Below are positions 23,046 through 31,959 of a stretch of DNA of 64,000 nt, one piece after another (the stretch's first letter is position 1; each line of letters begins with the position of its first letter). Under the pieces are notes generated by a model. It saw only the letters and a program-made list of their open reading frames with translations. It did not search any database and was not told where the DNA came from. The translations under genes were made by a program, and so were the position numbers. Origin of the DNA: Metellina segmentata (Eukaryota > Arthropoda > Arachnida > Araneae > Tetragnathidae); assembly GCA_947359465.1 (NCBI GenBank), contig OX375874.1:103047441-103111440 (forward strand), in the 5' to 3' direction.

Positions 23046-24100
23046 TATATATGTATATATGCAGTCGGAGTGTATTCAACCAGAAAACGATAGTCGAAAT
23101 TAATCATGCAAACGCACTCAAACTGCAAACATAGCATGCGAAGCAGTATAATTCAAGAGCTAAAGGAAATTTAAATTACATATTAAGAAAAAAATATTTT
23201 TGATTTAATATTTAAAACAAAGATATTTTTGAAAATAAAAATGTTGGTGGATCAAGACGTCATCATGAAGGAGCCTTACCCAGGCGACAAAAATGGTGTT
23301 TTTAACGTATGAGCAGCAATACACTAAAACATTGCTTTTACGCTCCTCAAACACCATTAAAAAGCAAACACATAGAAGAGTACAGTTTTAAACTATAAAA
23401 TATTAATAATAATATGTATAATTTTAAACCATAAAAATTTAATAAGAGAACAAATACGAAATCATTTTTTGTGAAAATGGATGCTATATTCCTTTAATGG
23501 ATTGGAATAAGTTATGGAATGCCACCACTGCGTTTTTTTGCCATCAATAATTACAAGCAATTAAGAAAGTTGCGCTGAGTCTATGCCCGGGTCTGCTAGT
23601 TAAATTTAACTCATCAATCGTTAAATGCCTACAAAAACATTGATCGCCTAAAATCTTACATTTCATTTCACACCCATTTGTAATTCTAAATCTATAATAC
23701 ACGTGAACTCTACGCAGCTGAACTTTCGATTCCCACGATCTCCTAGCTGAGGGACCGTATTTTTTCCGAGTCATCCAACGAGACAAACACGCTCATTCCT
23801 CCGCATTTTCTAAACCGCCCCCTTCCCCGTCGTTAGAAACAATTTACGCTGATTAGCTAAACTTTTCTTTATCTCGTCCGATTTGCATCGTCTTTAAAAC
23901 TCGCAGCTCCCCGAAAGCGATAAACAGTTACGATCTCAACTGTTTATAGTTCCTTTCTCTTGAGAAACGTTAGTGCTGAGTAAGGCGGTTCTCGTGTTAA
24001 ACAACACTGCCCAATGAGATTCCATCGATCGAAATCCCGGGGATTTTTATCGAGGCAGCTGAAACTCGCCGAGTCAGCGACAATTCTGGAAATAAGGTGA
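23046..24100. other. Upstream flank of the LRR gene
   Basis: AT-rich to about 23560, then less AT-rich towards the gene (about 23700-24090), as expected for a proximal promoter region. No SINE or transposon end is seen. A minus-strand frame at 23786-23544 has no recognised domain. Confidence 0.4.
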
Positions 24101-24101
24101 A

Positions 24102-24109
24102 TATATAAG
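24102..24109 (+). promoter_or_regulatory. TATA-like box for the LRR gene
   Basis: TATATAAG lies 47 bp upstream of the start codon. If used at the usual spacing, transcription would begin near 24130-24137 and the leader would be very short (about 20-25 nt). This is inferred from position and sequence only. Confidence 0.5.
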
Positions 24110-24148
24110 AACCGATCTAATACCAATAAAGTCCTTTTTATTGAGCGC

Positions 24149-24166
24149 ATGAGAAATGGCTGCTAA
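24149..24166 (+). promoter_or_regulatory. Five-codon upstream ORF overlapping the LRR start
   Basis: An ATG at 24149 opens a five-codon frame ending at TAA 24164-24166, overlapping the main ATG at 24156 in another frame. The main ATG has the stronger context (GAGAAATGG). If the leader includes 24149, the uORF could lower translation. Confidence 0.45.
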
Positions 24167-24841
24167 ACCTAACTTTATGTCCCTGGCACGGAGCGCCTTC
24201 ATGGTCTTCCTGTTGCCGTCAGCGAGCCTCGCAGCGAGCATCGCCTCTGCGACGAACTGTCCGGTGACTGACCGTCACTGCACTTGCGTTTTCGACAGTC
24301 CTTTCTACACGTTGCGATGCTCGGACATCTCAGAGATGGACGATTTCGAGTCCGTCGTCGGCAATACCACCGAAGGGGCCGTTATTTTGGAACTGGATTC
24401 CCTGAACTGGGACTTCTTCCCCTTGGAGACGATGGTAAACACCTCGGTGCATACTCTGTTGATCAGCAACAGCACTTTCCGATCCTTCCGCGGATCCAAC
24501 GCGTCATCCGGTAACTTTTCGAATCTGCATCATCTGTCGCTGGAGAACGTGACGTTCCAGAATGAACTGGGTTGGGAAGAGTTCGCCGGTTTGACCGAGC
24601 TGCAGGTGTTTTTCACGCACAATACGACTCTTCCGGCGACGATCACTTCGAGTTTCAGCAGGCACATGAGCAAGTCCCTCCGAGCCATTACGGTTTCTAA
24701 AAGCAGTGTGTCCGACATCGAGCCCGATTCTTTCAAAGATCTCAAGAACTTGACGCTTTTGAGAATCAACCATAGTAATATCAGGAGGTTTGAACCCAAT
24801 GCCCTTCCGAAGCCGTGCATATTAGAGCAATTGCGATTAGA
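24156..24841 (+). CDS. Secreted leucine-rich-repeat protein, exon 1
   Basis: Encodes residues 1-228 and two bases of codon 229. An in-frame TGA at 24150-24152 just upstream fixes M1 or, less likely, M8 as the start. Residues about 12-32 form a signal-peptide-like hydrophobic stretch (FMVFLLPSASLAASIA). Cysteines 35, 42, 44 and 55 make a C-x6-C-x-C-x10-C N-terminal cap. Degenerate repeats follow, becoming regular near NLTLLRINHSNIRRF. About nine N-glycosylation sequons are present. No transmembrane segment or GPI signal is seen. Extracellular LRR proteins of this size usually act in binding or recognition. The layout resembles arthropod proteins often annotated as oplophorus-luciferin 2-monooxygenase non-catalytic subunit-like, but that similarity is a family-level guess and says little about function. 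The exon is markedly GC-richer than its surroundings. Confidence 0.9.
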
Positions 24842-25097
24842 GTAAGTTTCACATTTTAAATATCTATGCAAAAATGTTTTAAATCATTTGTATACTAATA
24901 TGCCATTCATTTATCTCTAATACTAGATACATATCGTCACTCAAACCGCATAACGTCATCTGTCAAAAATTCAATGTTTTCTTTTGTTATTTCTATATGT
25001 GGCATTTGTGATTTCCTCTTGGTGGAATAATGACAATATGAAACAGAAATGGTAGTATTACCCATTTATTACTTTTGCACATATTTTCCATGCAGGT

Positions 25098-25845
25098 TGG
25101 CCTCCTCGTCCCCTCTGTGATAGCAGGTAATGAGCGGCTTTTTGTGGCCACCCACGGAAGGAGAGTATTCCCCAGAAGTGGGGCAGTGAGTGGGCAGGGC
25201 GGTGATTGGGCTCCTTAAGTTGCCCATCCCCCCCGGCCTTTGAGGTGCTATTTGCATAGGTGTTTTCTCAGCTTGGCATTTAAGTTTGCTCAGAATTCAA
25301 AATTGATTCGATGCAATGCATTGTGGAACTTTAAAGTTATACTTTGGAGAGTCTATGGCAGATGGTAGAGTTAAATCAGTTGTCCTGTCCTGAGAATACT
25401 GTTGAAGAAAGCTGTTGTTAAATGGTGGTGTTAAGTTGGAAGTGTGATCCTGTTATTATGTCTATATTGTTGAAAAGGAAGTGCATTATTTTCATTATTT
25501 TGACTTGGACTTTGTTGGTGGTGGCAGTATTATGTTTCCACGCTATGCTTAAGTTGATGTCTGGTTCTTTTAAATGGTTGGTTTTAGTTAGAGGGCAGTT
25601 GAATATGTAGTGGTCCGGATTTCACGGCTCCCCGCAATTGCAGTTATTGTTGGTGATGAGGCACAATCTGTGTAGATAGGACGGGAACGGGCCATGTCCA
25701 GTCACGTAAACTGTTAGGTATGGTCCCTTGTTGGTTTCTGTTGTGATTGACTTTGGTGATGAAGTCGTAGGTTCTGCGGCCTGTGTCTCCCCTGTCCCAT
25801 TCATTTTGCCACTCGTCCATGATGACGGTTTTTAGACTCCGAGGC
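25098..25845 (-). mobile_element. 5'-truncated LINE fragment
   Basis: Minus-strand frames read DEWQNEWDRGDTGRRTYDF and then, in another frame, LTVYVTGHGPFPSYLHRLCL followed by CNCGEP. This is the C-terminal part of ORF2 in Jockey/I/R1-type non-LTR retrotransposons (RNase H-like end and cysteine motif). A frameshift separates the two blocks. About 500 bp of apparent 3' untranslated sequence follows leftward. Its removal restores the fold-back arm, so it inserted after the fold-back formed. Confidence 0.75.
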
Positions 25846-25991
25846 ATTTTTCCCAACGATGAATCAGTTTGAAAATCCCGATCTCATCGATCTCCGTCGG
25901 CTGCGAGAAATGTCACCTTCGCACGGGACGTTTGAGTGCCGTCGTCAGAGTCAAACTTCTTACCGTCAAGGGATTTCTTTATGGGCCCAAA

Positions 25992-26144
25992 CAGATGGAA
26001 ATCGGAGGGTGCCAGGTCCAGGCTGTATGGACGGTGCTTCAAAACTTCCCAACCGAAACCCTGCACTTTTGCACGAACTAGGGGAGACACATGCGGACGA
26101 GCTATGTCGTGCAGCAGTCGAATGTGTTGATTTGTCGCACTGCG
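25992..26144 (-). pseudogene. Mariner transposase catalytic core (DD34D)
   Basis: The minus-strand translation contains RLLHDIARPHVSPLVRAK and PYSLDLAPSDFHLFGP. Thirty-four residues separate the two aspartates, which identifies the mariner DD34D group. The frame stays open over 26201-25884, but the N-terminal two thirds, including the first aspartate, are absent and replaced by the inverted arm. Confidence 0.85.
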
Positions 26145-26593
26145 CTTTGGACCCATAAAGAAGTTCCTTGATTGTAAGAAGTTTGACTCTGACGACGGCA
26201 CTCAAACGGGCCGTGCGAAGGTGGCTCTTCCCGCAGCCGACGGAGTTTTATGAGACCGGGATTTTCAAACTGATCCATCGTTGGGAAAAATACTTCAACA
26301 TGCATGGAAATTATGTGTAAAAGTAATAAATGGGTAATACTATCATTTATGTTTCCTATTGTCATTAATTGCTTTTATTATTATTATTTTTTACATTATG
26401 TGCGTTACTTATTGATATTTTCTCGTATCATCAACTGATCCAATAAAAGTTACAACCAAATGTATGTAACAAAATAGAACCATATCATAAGAAAAAAATT
26501 AGTTTTTTGCTCTCCGAAAAAAAAAAATTTTTAAACCTTCGACCTTTTGACGTTATGTGATTTGAGTGACTGATGAACTAAGTGACGATATGT

Positions 26594-26952
26594 GATTTGA
26601 GTTCAGTTATCAATTTTTAATGTTTCTTATTAGAACAATTTGTGTATTTTACTAGCAAAGGTATGTAAATTGTATTTAATGCATTTTAATTTTAGTTAAT
26701 AGTTATTTGTTTAGTAATTTAGTTCATACAATTGCACCCTACAAATTAGGACTAAGCAAAGAGAGAGTCGTGCATTAGCAACCTCAGGGATACGAGTTCG
26801 ATACTCGATCTAACCAGAGATGCTTTTTGCCAAAAATCTGGTTATTAATGTCGTTCAATTTATTGACGTATATCAATCGTACAATTTCCTTTACAAACTA
26901 AATAAAAAACGAAAAAATTTATTTTAAATTAAATGTTGTAGATAAAACCAAA
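26594..26952. other. Unassigned interval in intron 1
   Basis: A short tRNA-like stretch near 26790-26815 (ATACGAGTTCGATACTCG) could be a worn SINE head. It lacks a convincing A-box or cloverleaf. Nothing else is seen. Confidence 0.35.
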
Positions 26953-27150
26953 TTAATAGGTGTAGTAGTCGTGTACGTGGGGGCTGGTACACGTTAAATC
27001 TATCGTGGCCTCATGTCCTCATGTTGGCGTGGTGTGGAAGTTTTGAAAGCGGCAATCCAGCTCTAGTGTTGACATCGTCGTCTGGCCGTTGTTCAAAATT
27101 ACGAGAGGCTGTCATCGCACCTTACCTTTCAGGATTGATCCCTGTAGTTA
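26953..27150 (+). repeat. Truncated SINE, head type B body
   Basis: Body (GGGGGCTGGTACACGTTAAA, GTGGCCTCATGTCCTCATG, TTCAAAATTACGAGAGG). The head is mostly missing and the tail is incomplete. A further tail-oriented piece lies at 27176-27240. Confidence 0.82.
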
Positions 27151-27277
27151 GGTGAATTTACATCGCAACGTGCCGTCAATTACCAAGGGTAAGCTCCGAA
27201 GACAACACTCGTAATTTTGAACTATGGTCAGATGACGTGGGATCTATTTCTGGGTTAAAATTGCGAGGTAATGTTTT

Positions 27278-27603
27278 GGTTATTTTTTAATTAAGACGTA
27301 CTCTAGCAACGCAACAGGCTATTGATGACGGTTTGGGATCAATCCCTTAAGAGAAAGATTCGAGAACAACACTACGTAATTTTGAAAATCGTTCAGATGA
27401 CGAGGCAACACATGAGCTGGCACCCCACTATCCAAACTTTCACACCAATCCAACGTGAGGACTTTCGGCCACGACAGATGTAAGGTGCACTCGCTGCCTC
27501 TACACCATACGCTTACAAACATTCATGCACTGACCCGGATTCGAACCAGGAACCCTTTTATCTAGAGGCTGACACTTTTACCACCGGACCGGTTTATCGG
27601 CCA
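27278..27603 (-). repeat. Full-length SINE, head type A
   Basis: The tail TTTTTAATTAAGACGTAC is at the left. The head at the right contains CCCGGATTCGAACCAGGAAC and GACACTTTTACCACCGGACC, complements of the B- and A-box regions. Confidence 0.9.
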
Positions 27604-27605
27604 GG

Positions 27606-27773
27606 AATTGCGAGAAGTGGTCCTCGAATCTTTTATTTTGGAATCTATCCCGGACCGTCGACAAAAAATCGTTGTTTGCACCGTTGAATTTGAACACCTA
27701 TTTACCTCGTATACTAACTTAACATTGTGTTAATTAAGTGCGACGTTAATTAAAATACCTACCTAAAGTAACA
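27606..27773 (+). repeat. SINE tail copy
   Basis: Body and tail ending GTGCGACGTTAATTAAAATA, with some internal rearrangement. Confidence 0.75.
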
Positions 27774-28304
27774 TAAATTAAACTATTTGCTAAAGAAAAA
27801 TATTATGGAGCCATATGTGACAATAAAAATTATATCAAGATAACATACATGGTAGTAAAAATTATTATTTGGTAAAACATAAAAAATGAATACATTATAT
27901 TTAAAAATCGGCATCATTCAATCTTATCTCCTAAAAACAATATACTTCTAAAAACCAAGCATTCACTTTGTACCTGATACTAACATCAAACTTAAAGTAA
28001 ACCCCTTAACTGTTTGTTTTTAAAACTCAAAGCTATATAGAGTAATTTACTTTTCCGATACCTTATATTCTTCTCATTAGACACACATATTAACTTTTAA
28101 CTATCACAAGATTTTAATAGATCCCTAACAGTTAGGCATACATTTTTTTCTGTAGATTCAGAAATAAATATTCTAATACTTTTATCTATCGAAACTTTTC
28201 CGATTTTTATTTATGTAGTTTTACCTTATAATTTGTTAGTAGAGCCAATACATGTTTCTGAAAATCCAACTTATATATAAAATTACAAGCAAATATACTT
28301 TGGG
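27774..28304. other. Unassigned AT-rich part of intron 1
   Basis: No gene, repeat or terminal inverted repeat recognised. Confidence 0.4.
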
Positions 28305-28695
28305 AATTTCTCTTTTCTCACGTCTTTCCTTAAGTTTTCTCGTATTGTCTTTTATTGTTTGCATTTCGCTTTGTTCTTTATATCATCCTAATCTGTTTAT
28401 TGTACTTCTTTCATGATTCTTTATTTTCACTATCATCGTATGACATATTTCTTGTTTTTTTCCTATTATCCTCATCCTCCACAATAAGTTTTCTTCATCT
28501 TTATATCATTTTATTTTTATACCATACATACTTTCAGCATAACCTCCTTTTTTATTGATTTTACATCTCTTGTCTTCTGCCTTTTTCATTTTTTCCTCTT
28601 TCTCTTTATCCTTCTTATTTTCCTCATTAATGTATTCCTCATTAATGTAACCCCTTTTCCATCATTCTTTTCATACCATTTTTAGTAGTTATTTC
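28305..28695. repeat. Pyrimidine-rich low-complexity tract
   Basis: The + strand is dominated by T and C for nearly 400 bp (for example TTTCTTGTTTTTTTCC). The 67-codon frame here reflects that bias and is not a gene. Confidence 0.8.
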
Positions 28696-29104
28696 CAAAT
28701 AAAACAATTTCCACTGTGATGTCAATAAATACAAATATCGATCAAAATACAGGGTAGCATAAAAGTCACCAGAACCTTTAAAAATAGAATAAGTCTCTTA
28801 TGTATTAAAAATTCGCATTTATTCTTTTATGAACAATAAATATGCTTATTGGAATTTATTTTTAAGTGATTTTCTATATTATAATTGTTTGTCGCTTGTT
28901 TATATAATGGTTGTCTGACACCAAATGACGAATGCAAACTCAAGTTTACCGTTGATTTTGAAGATACAATTGTATTATTTTTGCTACAGGGTGTCCTAAA
29001 AGTTCCCGTACTCCAACTTTAAAAAAATTTCTTGCCCGTGTTTTTTTTAATTATTGAATTTTATCGTCTGCTTCTAGTTTTATCGACTCTCTAATTTTTA
29101 TCGT

Positions 29105-29335
29105 TTGATTTTCTGCGCACTCAAGTTGTGCGGTAATAAAGTTCCACGTCATTTTTTTCGTCATTGCAAGGTTAATTTATCACGCATTCAGGGAATTGCG
29201 CTGTTTGAGGCTTATTTTGAATATAAATCATATGAAAGATGTAAAGAATTTTGGCGACATAAATATCCAAATGATGCAATACCGAGTAAAGATACGCTAT
29301 ATCAACTCATTCAACAATTTGTTGCATTATTATAA
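29105..29335 (+). pseudogene. Transposase N-terminal HTH fragment
   Basis: Contains FEAYFEYKSYERCKEFWR and IPSKDTLYQLIQQF, as in DUF4817-type HTH domains of arthropod mariner-like transposases. It ends at a stop where the catalytic domain should continue. Confidence 0.75.
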
Positions 29336-29400
29336 GTGAATGAACAAGACTCTTGGTTCCAACAATACGTTTTAACCTGCCATACAAGTTATGAAACCAT

Positions 29401-29652
29401 GTGCATGCTTCAAGATTTGTTTGGCGATCGACTCATCTCAAGAAACCTTTGGCCCCCCCTCGTTCCCTCGTCTGCTGCTTCGCTGACTTTTTTCTGTGGG
29501 GATATTTAAAGAACAAAGTTCATGAAGATAATCACCAAACAATAGGTGATCTGAAAATTGCCATTACTCAAAGGATACAAGAAGTCACTCCCAGCATCTT
29601 GAAACGCGTTTATAAAAATATGGGCAAACTACTTCAGCTTTACCTCCAATAA
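29401..29652 (+). pseudogene. Transposase C-terminal fragment
   Basis: Contains DFFLWGYLKNKV and VTPSILKRVYKNMGK, the usual C-terminal block of these transposases. The upstream DD-containing part is missing. Confidence 0.78.
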
Positions 29653-29856
29653 AAGGACGGAAATTTTAAACATTTATTATAATTGCAAGTCCAAATGTTT
29701 TTCCTACGTTAGGTTAAAAGTGCTTTATTACCATTGGTATAAAAATAATTGTTTTAAAGTTTGTTGTTTTTGTATAATAAATTCACCAACTGTCAGTACG
29801 GGAACTTTTAGGACACCCTATAGTTGCTCTGTCGTGAATTTATCCATAATCATTTG

Positions 29857-30174
29857 GGACCGTGGTAGTACGGTAGGAAGGTTAACGGATTAGTAACTAG
29901 AGGGTTGCGAGTTCAAATCCAACCAAAGACCGTGGTGTACAAAGGGGGGTTGTGCACGTTAGATCTGTCGTGGCCTCAAATTTCCTCTCGTTGGCGTGGT
30001 GTTAATGTTTGGATAGAGGAATGCCAGCTGAGAAGTGACCTCGTCATCAGACTGTGGTTCAAAACAACGTGGTGTTATCCTCGGATCTCTCCCTTAGGTC
30101 TAGATCCCGGACCGTCTCCAATAGCCCATTATGTTGATTCAGTGTGATATTAACTAAAATACCTACGTACCTTA
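29857..30174 (+). repeat. Full-length SINE, head type B
   Basis: Head with AACGGATTAGTAACTAG and B-box-like GAGTTCAAATCCAACC; then GTGTACAAAGGGGGGTTGTG; body; tail AACTAAAATACCTACG. It gives the type B layout most completely in this window. Confidence 0.9.
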
Positions 30175-30957
30175 AGTATTTTACAAGGATTGCATATGAA
30201 TAATCTGAAAGAGAATGAAATACAAAAGGTATTATAATTCAAAATGGTCAAGTGAATTTTGGGCCATCACGTATGTAAGGAAGCTGTCGCCAAGTGTAGA
30301 GATTGGCGAGTGCCAACTGGAGCGGTTAGCAATTGACAAGCGCGACAACCCAGGAAAGGGTTGCCAAGATGGCAGGGAGAGTGTTGAGAAAGACGAGCGG
30401 GAGGAGACCGATTGGTTTTTCTTCCGGATTAAGTTAATCTGCGCTACCCTCATTACTTACCAGACAATGATTTCTGGTCATGTAATTTATATGTTATGTA
30501 TCGTGTCCCTTTTCATGTAATAAATTTTCTTGGGACTAAAAAACTGCTGGCTTGACTTACTATGACTTTAGAAGCAACAGAAAGAACCCAACCAACAACG
30601 TATATCCCGAAAATGAAACTGTAGAATTACACTAAAGCATGATACCAAACTTATTGGTACATATTTAAATGCTAAACACTGTCAACCAACCATTCGTTTT
30701 AAGTGTTTTCTCAATGCATTTTACCATGTGAAATCATCTAAAGATGAATTATGTTCGTTACATAATTTATAGAAGAGGAGTGGCATTTATAGAAGACTCC
30801 AAATCTCTTCGAACTCTTCAATTTGCTTTCTGTGTAGTCTTTCAGATAGGACAGCAGCCCATACCAATTTCTGTCTTAAACTTACTGACGTCGTAATGAA
30901 TTATTGCCCTATTACGGATATTGTTGCATATTTAATTTTTGTTTCATGATATTTGAC
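30175..30957. other. Unassigned interval with one 101-codon frame
   Basis: A + strand frame at 30215-30520 (101 codons) lies in a less AT-rich patch ending in AATAAA near 30520. It has no recognised domain. The patch could be part of a mobile element or an exon; evidence is insufficient. Confidence 0.3.
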
Positions 30958-31256
30958 AATTTAATTAACCTCGCACTGGATAAACACAACGGGCTATTGC
31001 CGACGGTCCGGGATCAAACCCTAAGGGAAATTTTTAAGGACAACATCACGTTAATTAGAACCACGGTTAGATGACGAGGTAACACCTGCGCTGGCAACCC
31101 ATTCTCCAAACTTCCACACCATGCCAACTTGAGGAGATTTGGGTCACGACAGATTTAACGTGCGCCAGCCCCTTTTGTATTCAACTATTTTGGGTTGGAT
31201 TCGAAGTCGTAACCCTCAGGTTGTCAATCTGCTACTTCTCCAGTCGTGCTACCTCT
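30958..31256 (-). repeat. SINE, head type B
   Basis: Tail TTAATTAACCTCGCACTGG on the left, body, head on the right with GGATTCGAAGTCGTAACC (complement of the B-box region). Confidence 0.88.
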
Positions 31257-31959
31257 AAAGACTACCTACTAAGAAATGCCAGACAGACGTGTAGCGAGAA
31301 GAGTAAAGTTTGTCTACGAAAAAAAAATGCTATTTTCATCAAAATATTATTTTGAATAACATTTAATTTCCACAAAAGCAAGGAGAAGAAATAAGGAAAA
31401 TTCATAACCTAAAAGACTCGTGCATCTATCTGCGATAAAGTTCTTCGATTTCTTACATCCCGTTGATGGCAGTGTATTTACTTACAATTAATATCTAATT
31501 TCAATACATTTGTGGTAAATATAGCATTCATATTCACATAAATAGATTACATAGCTCTAAATGAAATAAAATTATCTAAAAATATCCAACAGCATTTAGT
31601 TTACTTTAATTGTTGATAATTCTTATTTGTAATAAAATTCATGGCAGAAACCACCTCAGACATGTTTACGCAGTTAAATTCGGAACGTTTACTTCAGTTT
31701 CAATGCTTTCTTTTCTATGTTGATTTCTAACATTAAGATTTCGCATTGCTTTCCGTCATCAGACTGCTGGAGACATTCATATGGTAGAGAACTTTTCCGT
31801 GAAGTTTTAGCAACATTATGCAGATCCATAACTCAAATAAAGCATATTTGTACTAAGCTTACATAAATAGCATACATATAAATAATATTATCTGACTAAA
31901 CTAAAAGATAATACTAGCTAAATGCAAAAAAATGCTCAATAAATATAAAAATATAATTG

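Larger units (their letters stand above)
24929..26593 (-). mobile_element. Fold-back mariner-type element interrupted by a LINE fragment
   Basis: The outer ends are inverted (ACATATCGTCACTCAAACCG near 24929 and GTGACGATATGT at 26582-26593; a CATAACGTCA block is also paired). Long inner arms, 25846-25991 and 26145-26291, are reverse complements at roughly 85% by eye. More arm sequence pairs 25025-25097 with 26292-26368. The left arm is split by a foreign segment at about 25098-25845. The 153-bp centre encodes the catalytic core of a DD34D mariner transposase on the minus strand. It lies entirely within intron 1 of the LRR gene. Confidence 0.8.
28987..29820 (+). mobile_element. Deletion derivative of a mariner-like element (DUF4817-type HTH)
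   Basis: Ends CAGGGTGTCCTAAAAGTTCC and GGAACTTTTAGGACACCCTA are inverted and flanked by TA on both sides. Two coding remnants on the + strand lie inside: an N-terminal HTH region (29105-29335) and a C-terminal tail (29401-29652). The catalytic centre between them is deleted. A related-looking end, ACAGGGTAGCATAAAAGTC, at about 28751 has no partner. Confidence 0.85.

Noticed and set aside
24284..24871. Other frames of 64-113 codons within LRR exon 1
   Set aside because: They are shadows of the GC-richer exon; only the 24156 frame has a signal peptide, caps and repeats, and joins in phase to exons 2 and 3.
25859..26365. Plus-strand frames of 64-99 codons over the fold-back element
   Set aside because: They are complements of mariner coding and its inverted arms.
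30215..30520. A 101-codon frame as a gene or solo LTR
   Set aside because: No domain, no matching TG...CA ends and no flanking duplication could be identified.
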